The notes below the pieces were generated by a model, which saw only the letters and a program-made list of their open reading frames with translations, made no database searches and was not told where the DNA came from. Of a stretch of DNA of 64,000 bases, positions 10,746-22,685 are shown in pieces (within the stretch, counting starts at the first letter, position 1; each line of letters begins with the position of its first letter). The position numbers and the translations under genes are program-made. This DNA is from Agelas oroides (lineage: Eukaryota; Porifera; Demospongiae; Agelasida; Agelasidae), in assembly GCA_949130485.1 (NCBI GenBank), contig OX422198.1, positions 6,444,815 through 6,508,814 on the forward strand, read 5' to 3'.

Positions 10746-11817
10746 AGAATTGAGTGTACATGTAACATTGGTTGGGTTAAGAACATGCACTATATCATAC
10801 AAGCATTTATTACTATGGCCGTATATCACTAGAATATCATCATGATTGAATTAATGATCCATGCATTATCTATGTACTATCATTCCTCCTTGTTGATTGT
10901 ACACTAAGTTATTGTTTGTATGAAGAACGAAACTTAATGAGATTCATATTCAACTCATTGACAATTTACACTCTCAATGTGGTGACCCTGAAGAATGTAA
11001 ATGAGATTCATAGTCAATTCAGTATTGATTTAGCTACAGAGATTTACCATTGAGGCAAAGGACGTAATTCTTTCCCTATATAAGGATACCTTGCTTATAT
11101 ATGGGGAACTTTTACGTTAGATGTGAAGTAATAACAGGGTACCCCTCTGGTGACTCACGAGTGAATGTAAATGAGCTTCACAGCCAATTATGTAATGAAT
11201 ATACAGAGATTTACCTTTGAGGCAAAGGACGTAATTCTTTCCCTATATAAGGATATCTTGCTTATATATTGGGGGGTTTTACATTGGATGTGAAGTAATA
11301 ACAGGGTACCCCTCTGGTGACTCCCGAGAGAATGTAAATGAGATTCATAGCCAATCACTTGATAATTTACAGGAATATCCTTTTGAGGCAAAAGACGTAA
11401 TTCTTTCCCTATATAAGACCACATGTTGTGCATAGTTTTGGGCATTTTACGTACAATGAAAGCACGTAATTCTAACCCAAGGTGCAAATGACGTAATTCT
11501 TTCCTATGAGTGACTCATGGGAATGGTAACGTAATTCTTTCCCATGAGTGACACACGTCTTTTTCTAAGTGACCCACCTGACGTCATTCTTTACTGGCCA
11601 ATGGCCAATGGGACTATCCTGTTGAAAATTAAAATTCATTCATTCATTCATTCTACGTAGGAGTTTTACCAGGCCTGCCTTCCACCGCGTTAGCTGTGAT
11701 TGAAGGCCTGGGGAACGAGGCTATAACCTACTACGTGAGAGGGTGGGGTCTGGGGACGAGACTAGGCACCCCGGAACGCGAACGCGAAATCAGATATATA
11801 CTACGTGAGTATAATCT

Positions 11818-11952
11818 AGCCTCGTTCCCAGGCCGTTCCCGGCTCCAGTTTACTGCAAGCGATCAAAACTGGAGCCGGGAACGGCCTGGGAACGAGGCTA
11901 AGTATAATCATGGATAATATAGTACGCGTACGCATACTATATTATCCATGGT
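11818..11952. repeat. Two adjacent foldbacks
   Basis: The first (about 11818-11900) is GCCTCGTTCCCAGGCCGTTC paired with GAACGGCCTGGGAACGAGGC around a GCAAGCGAT loop. The second (11908-11952) is CATGGATAATATAGTACGCG paired with its inverse. Both are near-perfect hairpins with no coding content. Confidence 0.85.
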
Positions 11953-12902
11953 ATAATCAGAGAGTCGGTAGACTCTCTATGTAGGGATGGCGCCGACGCG
12001 CAATATATGCAATACTTAAGCAAAAGCCGTATAACTTCACCACAAACACGCTAAAAGCTTATTTAAGCGCCCAGGCCTCCTCTTTAAGTGCCTTTGTGAT
12101 CAGCAAGACTCATATAAGCGGCCAAAAGTCACGCGGAAGACAGCTAAACGCAAAAGTGTGCGGTCTTGAAAGTGCCATTTTTCGTATTCTTTCTTTCTTT
12201 CTTTCTTCGAGCAAAGTAACCGCACCCCAAGATGCTTAATGCTTATAAGAGGTACTGTTTGCTGGTAGGCCACTGCTACTTAGCTACAAGACCTGAAGTA
12301 GGTTTTAGAGATCAGGATTTTGTGCTGCAAATTTTCCTGAAGTGGAAAGCCTTAGAGTTCAGAGATTTGTGGTTTCTTAAAAAAGCTTTACCCTCAAAGG
12401 AGGAGCCAGACATCAGTTGTGAATAGCAAGGCACGCCTTCACCTCCTTTATACTCGCGCATTACGCGCGTAATATCAGCCCGAAGCGCGGTAGCGCGCTC
12501 AATACACGCAATGATTTTATACGTAGTATATTGAACGTGTGACGTCACGTAAGCGGAAAAATCGCTTCGGGAGTCGCTGTGAGGGGTGACAGTGGTGTAG
12601 CTGGTGAAGGGAGAGTTGTTGGTGTACCAAAGTTTCATTCATGGGGTAAGTGCACCATGCCATTAACGAATATCAACTCAGATTGGATGTTCAACGCTTC
12701 CTCCGGCCTGTGTATTATATTAATGATTTAATTGGAATAGTTGAGCCCGTTTGGGCCATCACAGGTACATGAGCATGGTAGTAGCTATACTAGTACAGCA
12801 CAGATGTAGTACAGATACAGCACTCGATACAAACTGGGTAATTGAATAATTATGACTACCATGACATGGTTATTGATGGTTAAGGGGGGCCGAGTTTGGG
12901 GG

Positions 12903-15900
12903 TTATAGGGGTCCAGGTTCATGGGGACTTCCACCGTAAACCAGTTCCTTCCTCCTCTGCCACCACTTCCTCAATTCCTCCATAACACACTCATCCACTC
13001 TATCTCCCACTTCCCTCTCCAAACTCTTTACACTCCTCCCCAACAGCAGTGCCATCTTTCCCTCATCCCCCACCCTTCCATACTCATCTATCCACTCTTG
13101 TGTTCCTTCCATCTGCCTTATCTTCTCTAGCAAGTCCTGCCTCTCCCACCTAAACTCCTCGCATCTCACCAGAAAGTGTTCCACATCCTCTACTTCGCAA
13201 CTGTTACACAACACGCACCTTTCATCATCACACATCCTGCACCGCTTTTTGTCCTCGAAGAGGCCTGCTGATCCTGTTCTCAGCCTAAACCGGAGCCTTA
13301 CCCCTTCCTGACCTACCAAAGACCTTGTGTACTCCTCCAATCCTGCCTCTTCCTTCACCATCTGATACCACTTCAGGCTACTTTTTCCTTCTATTTCTTC
13401 CATCCAATCCCTGCAGTTTTTCTCATGAACCCTCTCTTTCCATTCCTTTGCTGACCCTGTCTCACTACCTTCCAACCCATACTTCCTTAACAACAGATCA
13501 TACTCACTCTGCCAGCTAACACTTCCACAATCCTGCATCTTCTCCATTATCATTTTGACCAACCTACTGTCATCAAGCCTCTCCACCCTCCTTCCATAGA
13601 GCACCTTCTTCTCTTCCCTCCTTTCCTCTAGCTTCTTCCACCCTAGGTCTCCTCGTACTGCTACTCCTGCCACAGACCTGCTTGCTCCAAGTAGCTTCCT
13701 GCCAACCCTGTCTTGGACAGCTTCTAACCGCTTGCTGGCTACCTTTCCTCCTGTCCACCATACACTTGCTGCATGTTCAATGCTTGGACGAGCCAGAAGT
13801 TCCCATACCAACCTTCCTCGTTCTACCTCTATCTGGCCATTAACTCGACTCATCCACTCGGTCCTTCCTGCCCACTCCTCAGCCTTCTCCCTCATTCTCT
13901 CCATTTGCACATTCCCTCTCATCTTCCGATCCAGCCAAACACCTAGGTATTTGAATGCTATCACTTCTTCCATTTGCTCTCCGTTAATCGACCAGCTCTC
14001 TTCACTATTTGCTCCAACTACCATCGTTTTGCTCTTCCGTGCATTGAAACGAAACCTCCACTCCTGTGCATAGTGACCCACCACATCCAGCATTTCCTGC
14101 AATTCATCACCTGTCTCTGCTAACAGTACAATGTCATCCGCATACATCAGACCTCCACACCAAATTCCATCCATTATCACTCCCAAACCCTTTTCTTCCA
14201 ACTGCTTCATCATGTCCATTACGTATATGCTGTATAACAGCGGTGACAATGGGCAACCTTGGCGTAACCCTGTTTCAACCGGAAACCATCTTGACTGTTC
14301 CCCTTCCAACACCACACTTGCTTCAACCCCTTTATACAATCCTCTACAGATGCGGACAAACTTCTCCTCTACCCCGTACTGCTGCATTTTCCTCCACAAC
14401 CCATCACGCCAGACTGTATCATACGCCTTGCTTACATCCAGAAATGCCATGTATGTCCCCTTCTTTTCTTTCCTCCTCAACTCACACACACCCCTCAGAA
14501 TCAATATCTGGTCAGCACACCTCCTCTCAGATCTAAATCCTCCCTGGGCCTCTGTTAAGATCTCTTCTTCAGCAAATGTGCCCAGCCTCCTTGAAAGCAG
14601 CTTTGCCAACACCTTAGCCACACAACTTCCCAATGCAATTCCTCTATAATTGCTCGCTGTCTCTGGGTCCCCATCCTTGTAAAGTGGCACTACGTAGCTC
14701 CTCCTCCAGTCCTTCGGGCAACATGCTTGCTGTACAACAAGGTTGAACAACTGCACCATAGTCACCACCATCCTCGTCCCACCATACATCATCATCTCAT
14801 TGGGAATACCATCTGGTCCAGTGGCTTTACCCCTCTTCAACTGTTTCAGGATTCCAACCACTTCATCAAATGTCACCATCTCACATATGTCTGACCGTAC
14901 TTCACTACCCTCCATTCTGTCTTCTTCCATAGTACTTTCACTCTCTTTCCTTCTTCCCAACTCCTCCCAATGCTTGGCTAGTTCCTCTACCACTTCCTCC
15001 TGGTTTTCCACTACTCGTTCCATCTTGCTCGTCAATCTTGGTATGCCCCTTCTCTTCCTTTTTCTTCTAACAAGGTCTGACCAGAATAGTTTACTGCTGG
15101 CTCCCCCCTGTTCCCTAATTTTCTTCAAGGTCTTTCTCCTCATCTCCTTCTCCTTCCTCAACAGTTTCTTCACAGCCTTCCTCTTGTCCTTATAGTCCTT
15201 CCATCTAATATTAAGGGTAGCAGTCTTCCTTTGTCTTGCCTCTCTGACCTTCCTACATGCTTCTTTTCTTGCTTGGATAGCTGCTTCAATCTCTTTTGAC
15301 CACCAACCTTTTGAGTTCTCTCTGATCTTCTTCTTCCCGATCCCTCTTTCTGCTGCTGTAATGACCTTCTTCATCCAACTCTCCCATGCTGCCTCAACTA
15401 GTTCTTCTCCTTCCAGGTTCTGGTTCAGCTCACCAAGTTGGGCGTCCCAGTCTGCGAACTCTGCCATAACTGCATCCTGGTACTCCTCCCAGTCACATTT
15501 CCCATCAATTCTCCACTTGTACCGATCCTGTAACACCACCTTTTCTAGGTTTCCCGGCCTCACTTCACACCATAGGAGATTGTGGTCTGATCCTATCTCC
15601 TTCCTCTCTGAATCCTCAATCTGCATTTTCTCCACAACTAGTCCCCTTGAGAACAGTATATAGTCAATTACTGATCTCTTTTGCTCACACTCCCAAGTCC
15701 ACCTCCCCTGACACTGTGGAAGTTCATTCCCAATGATCAGTTCACCGGCCCATACCAGGTTCAAAAGTCTCCGACCATTCCTGTTTGGTTGTTGCTCAAC
15801 ACCCAACCCAATATGTGCATTAAAGTCACCCATTACAACAACCTCATATCCTTCTTCCTGTAGCCTACCTACCTCCTCCTGCACCTCTTCAAACTGATCT

Positions 15901-16311
15901 TCTGTGTCATTAGTCCTCACCCCCTCAGGATTAGCATACATCACTCCTACCGCTACTTTCCTTCCTTCCCTTAACTTTAGCTCCATCCACACTACTCCTT
16001 CCCTCTGACATGACAACAACCTAGACTGCAACTCTTTCCATACTAACATTCCCACTCCCCCGCTTGCTCGTTTACACCCCCCTCTATTACGCCCATACCA
16101 CACATAACCTGCTACTGATGCCTCCTCTTCTTCCCTCAAGAATTAAGGTCTCAGCCAAACCAAGAACATCTAGCTTCAACTCTTGCAACGTTAGCTTTAT
16201 ATCTACCTCTCTTGACCACCAACCTCTGCAGTTCACAAAACCCAACGACAGTTGGTCCCCACCTAGGCTTCCATCCCCACTTCCCTTTTCCCCCTCCCCC
16301 CCTCCCTCCAC
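12903..16311 (-). CDS. LINE ORF2: endonuclease-reverse transcriptase, one frameshift near the N-terminus
   Basis: A 1078-codon open frame (16139-12903) lacks only the first part of the endonuclease, which continues in another frame at 16311-16142 (GFVNCRGWW, LDVLGLAETLILEG). One net base change near 16140 breaks it. Visible motifs in order: endonuclease VVVMGDFNAHIGLG and GSDHNLLWCEV; RT fingers GKATGPDGIPNEM; AFLDVSKAYDTVW; GLRQGCPLSPLLYSIYV; catalytic YADDIVLL; KYLGVWLD thumb region; and a C-terminal Cys/His cluster CRMCDDERCVLCNSC...HFLVRCEEF. The enzyme would nick target DNA and prime reverse transcription of its own RNA. Such a long open frame implies recent activity. A sequencing error at the frameshift is possible. 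Confidence 0.85.
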
Positions 16312-16327
16312 CCCCCACTGTCACTTA

Positions 16328-17524
16328 CTAAGTGTTGCCTGTGGGAGTAGGTACCCTCCCTTGGGCAGTCGTTCTCACATAGTTCGTGATTGCTTGGCTG
16401 AACGTGTTCAACTGGCTCAACAGCTTGTCTGCCACATCGTGGTTGTGGGTCTTGCTCCATCGTATTCTGTCCAATTTTCTGTGGCGCTTGAAGTTTTTTG
16501 AATCCATGTTGGTTCTTTGTGTAGCTTCCACATTTTGGCCTGCAGTGTCATATCTGAGCCTCTCTGATCCCTTTCTCCTGCCTCTGATAATGGGTCTTCC
16601 AATGAGGTCCCTTTCGGTGGGATTCTCCACTGTTACTCTTCCATTTTCACCGGGCTGCTTCTTTTCATCACCTTTCCTTGCTTTTGCCCATTTCACATGT
16701 TGATTTTGAGGTTGCTCCTCTTGGTTCTCTGCTGGGGCCTGAATGTGTGGGGGCTGTGTCTGGATGAGATCTTGTTGCACTTCCCTGCTCTGCCCTTCTT
16801 TCTGCTGTTCTTCCATGAGTTGTATTTTCCTTGTAAGCACTTCAATTCACTTTTGTTTATGTGCAGCAGTTGATTCTAGATCTTCAATTCTTTCCACCAG
16901 GTGGATCAACAGTGCTTCCAGCTGTGGCCATTGCTGTCCTATCATGTGTGTGTTTAGTTTCATGCCCTTACTCTCCCTCGGGTTTAAACGCCCCAGCAGT
17001 TCGCCTTTGAGTGACTTCAGAGTATTAGTCACGTTGGTGTCCCTCCACTCGTTTCGTTCCCTCTCCTCACGGTAGTTCTCCTTCAATATACTCTCTAGCT
17101 CGCCTTCTGTGTACACTGTCCTCCCCTCCAGCACTTCGTATGTGCGATCGATTGTCTTTTTCCGCACCTCTGATTTTGCGTCGACTGCGGCCTCATGATC
17201 AGTTGTCACAGTTTCTCCATCTTCTCCGTCCAGGTTCAAGTTCCCCCTTCGACGCTTGTGGTTGCTACTTCCATTTGTGTGTTGTTGCAGTTGTCGTTTC
17301 CTCGGTTGTCTAGTTTCTCCTCGTGCTCGTTGCACTTTTCGCACCTCCATTCCTCAGAAGACTTAGATAGCCTATCGTATTCACTGGCATCAAGGCTAAC
17401 GCACTCTGGATGGTACCATGACTCGCAGCTTCCCTCACAGTAAATTCCCTCCGCTTCCCTCACAGTAAATTCCCTCCGCCTTCACCAACTTCGTGCACTT
17501 TCCACAGTAAGACTTGCGTTTCCC
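16328..17524 (-). pseudogene. LINE ORF1 with PHD finger, broken by a 25-bp duplication
   Basis: The start is MGKRKSYCGKCTKLVKAEG, followed by IYCEGSCESWYHPECVSLD and WRCEKC, a PHD-type C4HC3 zinc finger. A perfect 25-bp tandem duplication (17429-17453 and 17454-17478) sits within the finger and shifts the frame. Later segments are spread over other frames: a coiled-coil-like, highly charged region at about 17350-16847 and a basic tail at about 16840-16328. Non-LTR ORF1 proteins usually act as RNA-binding chaperones. This copy cannot make a complete one. Confidence 0.7.
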
Positions 17525-17954
17525 CATCTCACTCTCACGCAAATTCAGTAGTTTTTTTTTAATAATTAATTAGTTATTTACACGGGTCCTTTAAGTTGCA
17601 TCTAGGGGTTAATCTTGTTAAGACCACGATGTTCAACAACGATATCTCGCAAACGGTTTAAGTACTCACCGTCATTTTAGCACGAAACTGATGCTTATCC
17701 CAGCGCGGAGCTCTACGACCACTCAGCGTCTTCATAGCTTCAAATTCACCCTGGTCAACAAAAGCCATTTACAACACTCTGAGGCTGCTGTCCGTTGCTT
17801 AGGACGTCATTTTCTAATTATGTACGCATGCGCACACGAAGTCTCGTTCCCAGACCAAAGACCACGGTCATTGGTCTGGAAGCGAAATGGCCCGCGGGCA
17901 GTACGCGTGGCTGGCACCATAGATACTATAAACGGTCTATGCTGGCGCTGTCTT

Positions 17955-17980
17955 CCCCCCCCCCCCCCCCCCCCCCCCCC
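17955..17980. repeat. 26-nt poly-C tract
   Basis: An uninterrupted run of C residues (poly-G on the minus strand), able in principle to form G-quadruplex or i-motif structures. The length is likely to vary or be misassembled. It lies in otherwise unannotated sequence between the LINE and the next inverted repeat. The rest of 17540-18370 shows nothing that I can assign. Confidence 0.8.
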
Positions 17981-18374
17981 GCGGCATTGGGCAAGGCTTA
18001 TGAACACCACGTAGGTAAGGCGCTACCTACTTGTAGCTACACTAAAAATAGCCTACTCACAGCTTTAGTGAACTGTAAAGCTAGGATGGTCAGTTGTCAG
18101 TATGATAGTTTTCTATGCTGCAGCTGGTCAGTCGTCATGACAACTGAATCACGAAATTTGTTTCACAAAGTTTGGTAGGGAGAGTGGTTGGCCCTTCATC
18201 AGGTTCTAGCTGGCTACATGTATATTACACATAATTATTACATGCCTGGAACCACTACTAAACTGTCAACGCCGTTTCAAAAGTTCTGGTGCTGCGGTTA
18301 CACTTGAAAAATTCTTCTTAGGCTTAGGTCTAACTGTAGCTGAGATTAACATCAAAAAAGTACAGAAACAAGAC

Positions 18375-18935
18375 TTAAAAAATGTAAAAAGATGTAGGGA
18401 TGGCATGCCAAAAAGTATGCAAACAAGGTAGGGATAATGCATGAAAGCAAAGGTCAACATATTGGCAAAGCCCCATCCCTACATCTTTTTCACACTACAG
18501 CTGATGCAATGCTGCTACATCATATTAGCCTCATTCCTGAGCCAACATGTGGGAGAAGGAATGTGGCCTGGGTACGAGGTTAAAACCATGCCATGCACTT
18601 TAATAAGTCTGCAGTCTACTCCAACTCACTGCTTAAGTGGTTGAAGAGGTTCTGTATAACATAATGCTACCAAGAGGGTCATACTACAGGCCATGTGGGA
18701 GGAGGAGGTGGCCTGAGAATGAGGCTACAGCCATGAACTGCCAGTAATAAAGGTTGTGAACTTGTGGTATGTTTTAGGAAGACCCCCATGCACTAACTGT
18801 AGTGTGAAAAAGATGTAGGGATGGGGCTTTGCCAATATGTTGACCTTTGCTTTCGCTTTCATGCATTATCCCTACCTTGTTTGCATACTTTTTGGCATGC
18901 CATCCCTACATCTTTTTACATTTTTAATGTTTTTT
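18375..18935. mobile_element. Foldback element with ~120-bp inverted arms
   Basis: The left arm (about 18375-18500: AAAAAGATGTAGGGATGGCA ... CCCCATCCCTACATCTTTTT) reappears in inverse at 18803-18930. The arms themselves begin and end with the AAAGATGTAGGGATGG motif, so each is also a short hairpin. No ORF of note. Confidence 0.8.
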
Positions 18936-18947
18936 AAGTCTTTTATT

Positions 18948-19572
18948 GGGGCGAGCCTGAGCGAGCCCCACACTAGCGTGACTGCATTGCGGAAGTGTGT
19001 GTGTATGCTTGCTTGCTTGCGGCCATATACCGTAAATTTAAATGAGCGTGTTTAAATATTTCACGAAGACGTTGCCAGCGCGCTGACTACATGCAGCTAC
19101 TGCCAGAACGCAGCGTCGGCGTGAAAGAAACTCGGAGCGAAGACGACTCAAGTTAACGCACGTATGGCAACTACGGACCGTGACAGACAAGGGCAGGCTA
19201 CTCACAGACGGCACTAGCCTCGTCCCCGTGTAGGCCAGGCTAAGACGGTACAAATTACGCACACGGTATAGTTGAGGTCGCTTGAGGTAAGCGCCATGCA
19301 TAATCGTTAAGCGCCAGAGATTCAGTTCATGACTTCAGTGTGAAGCTTAATTTAAGTTTGTGTGTAGCCGTAGTAGCTTCCTTGACAGGAGTAATGACTG
19401 CAATTTGTCAGCATGTATGATCTTCTATATCTGGTGACCACTATACTGCTTGGCTACATGAAGTTTTGCTTACCATGCTCATGGAACAGCGGACAGGACA
19501 AACCCTGCTATTATGCATGGTTTGTGTGCCATGACAAAACAGCAATGTATTGCTCGCTCAGGCTCGCCCCAC
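18948..19572. mobile_element. MITE with GGGGCGAGCCTGAGCGAGC ends
   Basis: Terminal inverted repeats of about 20 bp: GGGGCGAGCCTGAGCGAGC at 18950 and GCTCGCTCAGGCTCGCCCC ending at about 19571, enclosing about 600 bp without coding capacity. It directly abuts the preceding foldback. Confidence 0.8.
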
Positions 19573-20052
19573 GATGATGATATCATCTTACTAGTAATGA
19601 TTTAATTGGAATTATTATCTCTGACCATGATCTGGCGAAATGCAATTACGTGATCATGACGTAATCAAAATAGGACCAGAGTTTTAATAGAACAGAAAGG
19701 CAACGTTTCGTGCGTTATTCAACCAACCTTGCGTTCAACGCTCGGTGTGTACGATATTCGCCCCCCAATAGCTAGATACGTGTAGTAAGTTGCCCGCTAC
19801 CTTCGCTCGTTTCCCTGTTCCGAGTCTTCGGGTACGCCCACGCGCAATTAAGATCTTTGGCGGTGCTCACATGTACCTATGGTATGGTGGCCCAGTAGTG
19901 CACTCCGACGTCGCGTCCGCAGCGGGACCGCCCGTGTTCCGCACTATGTCCGCAATGTTTCCGCAGGGTATTTACTTTGTTCACCGCGCTTCATGCCCGA
20001 TGACGTCATGCTGACGTCTGTCGTCTGCCCTGTAGCGCGCGCTAGCTGTAGC

Positions 20053-20054
<2 letters not shown>

Positions 20055-20091
<37 letters not shown>

Positions 20092-20093
20092 TT
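20055..20093. repeat. (TAA)n microsatellite, likely LINE 3' tail
   Basis: About 13 TAA repeats lying just beyond the C-terminal end of a minus-strand RT fragment, where a simple-repeat tail of a CR1/L2-like LINE would be expected. Confidence 0.75.
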
Positions 20094-20175
20094 TCGATAA
20101 ACACACCAAATTTAGGTGTACAGGAGGGTAGAAGTAAAGGTAAAGGAAGACACTAAAATAATTAAGTGAAGATAA

Positions 20176-20658
20176 TTAGTTACAACAAATAATTTGTATC
20201 ATTGACTCAATGTCCAAATCTCTTACACTGGAGTCACTGATGTGCAGGTATCTTGCAAAGTCGGCACAAATAAGGTCTTCCTCAAAGTACAATTTCACAT
20301 ATTTGTGAGCACAGTAGCGATTGCTGCCAACTGGAGTAAACACATTGGTGTTGAATAGGGTAAAGGAGTCATGAAGCAAATATGAATTCGACTCGCAGGA
20401 CTTTCTTGAAAAACGGTCAGATAAACGTATAAGTCGATTGAGAACACTATCAAGATGTGCAATTTTATGCAGAATTCGAGTGTGGCAGTTTCTTGGGACC
20501 CTCCAAATTCGCCTGAGAATATTATTGAAGGCAACCTCCAAGGAAGTAAGCTGTCTGCAAGTAATGTCCCAGAGAGCACCACCATACAACGACAAGCAGT
20601 GTGAGTTAAAGAGGACCGTCTTTAATAATATTGGTAGGTGCATTAGCGCGGTACACAT
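20176..20658 (-). pseudogene. 5'-truncated LINE: C-terminal RT fragment
   Basis: One open frame of 160 codons contains HCLSLYGGALWDITCRQL, LEVAFNNILRRIWRVP and TRILHKIAHLDSVLNRLIR. These are typical of the region after the RT domain of CR1-like LINEs (Y-C-x-x-L-Y-G-x-x-L-W-D, then A-x-x-x-x-L-R-R-I-x-x-x-P). It ends naturally and is followed by the TAA tail. There is no RT core, so it is a dead 5'-truncated insert. Confidence 0.75.
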
Positions 20659-20710
20659 TAGGCGGCGGTGCAGTGCAGGGATTCGTCAGCAGTGCTTCGT
20701 AGCCGAATGG

Positions 20711-20760
20711 TTAGGGCTTAGTGTTACAGTTAGGGTTAGGGTTAGGGCTAGGGCCAGGGA
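20711..20760 (+). repeat. Interstitial TTAGGG-like repeats with tRNA-like start
   Basis: TTAGGG, TTAGTG, TTAGGG, TTAGGG and TTAGGG units within 50 bp. The flank GTAGCCGAATGGTTAGGGC has the look of a tRNA A-box, so this could instead be the head of a tRNA-derived SINE. It is too short and degenerate to decide. Confidence 0.5.
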
Positions 20761-22685
20761 ATGGAATCCTTTCCTTTTTTTTTTTTCTTCTTTGTAAATG
20801 TGGTGGACATCATTTGTTGTGCTCTCCTGGCGCATGGCCTGCATTGTCGATGTCACACGTCAGTATGACGTCGTCGGGCATGAAGCGCGGTGAACAAGCA
20901 TCCCCGCAGTGTTACCGCCTTGAAGCTTAGTCCCCGCTTAGTCCCCGCACTGTTCCCGCGGTCTTTCCGCAGTCTTTCCGCACCGTTCCCGCGGTCTTTC
21001 CGCAGTCTTTCCGCACCGTTCCCGCAGCCTTTCCGCATTGTTTCCGCAGTTCTAGGATCTTTTTGAATTTCTGCAAGTGCTTGCCAGTGTCACCATAGAT
21101 AACAGAGCGGGGTTCCCCGCTCTATTATCTATGGTGTCACGTGATTATATATCTGAAGAGCACAGCTTAGCCAAAGAGAGTTTGATGGCGAGAGCTGTGA
21201 TGATGAGGTGTTGTAATTGTGGTGCTGCAACTTGAGATCGCATGCTAATATACGGTTGTTGACAGATTACTTCTATATTCATGGGGCGTGACGGTCGTAT
21301 CAGCTGAGGATATTCATTGGAGTGTTTACAGAGTTCATAGCATTAGAAAAGGTATACAATTAAGTTGTGTGCATGGTCTTACGTGCCAACTGCATGCAAC
21401 AGTCATGAGGATGATACCTACCGTATATGGCCCACCAAGGCATAATAATGTACACCTATAGTTTAATAACTTCAAATGGATATGAGGCTATCATTTTCTG
21501 CATACAGTGTTGAAAAGGCATTATGATATTGTCTGGCATTCACATCCACACACTACAGAAGCAGTTGTTTTTGTACTATAATAGCCTGGGTGTGTCAATA
21601 CATTTCCATTTAGCTGAACCGAGAGTGCCAGCATGATGACATCATTAATTTTATGCATGCATCTTATGACTGCATGTCTTCCATGCTATATATCCAGGAG
21701 CTGCTGAACATGCTGTGTGGGTACAAGCGGTGATCGAGAAAGCAACTCCACCTTTGATTCATCCCCATTTCAATGAACATGCCTCCATTGAAGTCCATGT
21801 CCTTATAAATTCACACATTGAAACATGCATGTCTTAAAATTGTGTTCGTGCATGATACTGGTAAATAAACTGATCATGAAAAGCTTTTATATGAAGCATT
21901 CTGGGCAACTATAAATTGATGTATAACAAACTGGACAGTAGTGTGTATGATGGATGTAAAGTTGATACATGTCATTATGCATGGTATGAAATAACGAAGA
22001 ATAAAAGTTGATAGTCATGCATGCAGTCATCATGTTGACTGCATATAATTTCCATCACTTGCTTGAAAGAAATAACCAGTGAGTATACATAAATACCAAG
22101 CAAACACTGGTTTATATGACATAAGGTATTAACTAACTCAGCAACACCATAGCTGAATACATCACTCTTTGGTCGCTCAGAGTCTCGGCCACAGTCTTCT
22201 CACTCAAATGAACCTGCCTAAACAAGAGAAACGCTCTGCTGTGTAGCTATACTGCAGTTCCTGACTAAAAGAAGACTGCGGAAGTACTGCGGAGATGCTG
22301 CGGCAACAGTGCGGAGACACCGCGGGAACAATGCGGAAAGACTGCGGAGATGCTGCGGAAACGGTGCGGAAAGACTACGGAGTAGTAACAATGCGGAAAT
22401 ACCGCGGGAACAATGCGGAAAGATTGCGGAGATGCTGCGGAAACGGTGCGGAAAGACTACGGGAGTAGCGCGGACATAGTGCGGACAAAATGCGGAACAA
22501 CTGCGTTTCCGCTACGGACGCGACGTCGGAGTGCACTACTGGGCCACCATAGGAACAACTGCGTTTCCGCTACGGACGCGACGTCGGAGTGCACTTATTA
22601 TTGACTCACTACTGGGCCACCATATGTACCAGGCTCTCCGCTGCACAACTTCAATGTTCGCCTGGGAACGAGGCTAGTATACTGT

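Larger units (their letters stand above)
7581..11722. mobile_element. 4.1-kb composite element with long inverted arms
   Basis: The left end CTCGTTCCCAGGCCTTCAAT and the right end ATTGAAGGCCTGGGGAACGA are inverted copies. The homology extends through CTGGTAAAACTCCTACGTAG / CTACGTAGGAGTTTTACCAG. Further in, about 400 bp of the left arm (8125-8545) reappears in inverse at 11034-11560, including a 67-codon stretch that is identical on opposite strands. The left arm contains a secondary hairpin at 7770-8100 centred on GGAATAAATGACCTTTTATG. The interior holds a decayed reverse transcriptase end and a nested palindromic MITE. No intact transposase is visible, so the element is non-autonomous or was built by nested insertion. 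Confidence 0.75.
12880..17540 (-). mobile_element. Nearly full-length non-LTR retrotransposon (LINE)
   Basis: Minus-strand element with a PHD-finger ORF1 (broken; 17524-16328) followed by an endonuclease/reverse transcriptase ORF2 (16311-12903, one frameshift). The ORF1-with-PHD plus AP-endonuclease-RT layout resembles CR1/L2-group LINEs; clade assignment would need a tree. The 3' end lies just left of the ORF2 stop. I could not define a tail or target-site duplication with confidence. Confidence 0.85.
19882..22629. mobile_element. 2.7-kb inverted-repeat element with CCGC-rich subterminal repeats
   Basis: The left end TATGGTGGCCCAGTAGTGCA (19882), followed by CTCCGACGTCGCGTCCG, is inverted at the right end (GTGCACTACTGGGCCACCAT). 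The right end is present twice (22514-22553 and 22574-22629) because of a duplication of about 60 bp. Degenerate tandem TTCCGCAGTC/GACTGCGGAA repeats fill 20930-21050 and, in inverse, 22262-22510. A LINE fragment with its TAA tail is inserted in the left part. The remaining centre (21140-22250) holds no recognisable gene. Confidence 0.7.

Noticed and set aside
12232..12426. 64-codon open frame (MLNAYKRYCLLVGHCYLATR)
   Set aside because: Short, no recognisable motif, no splice context. 11953-12880 otherwise shows nothing that I can support.
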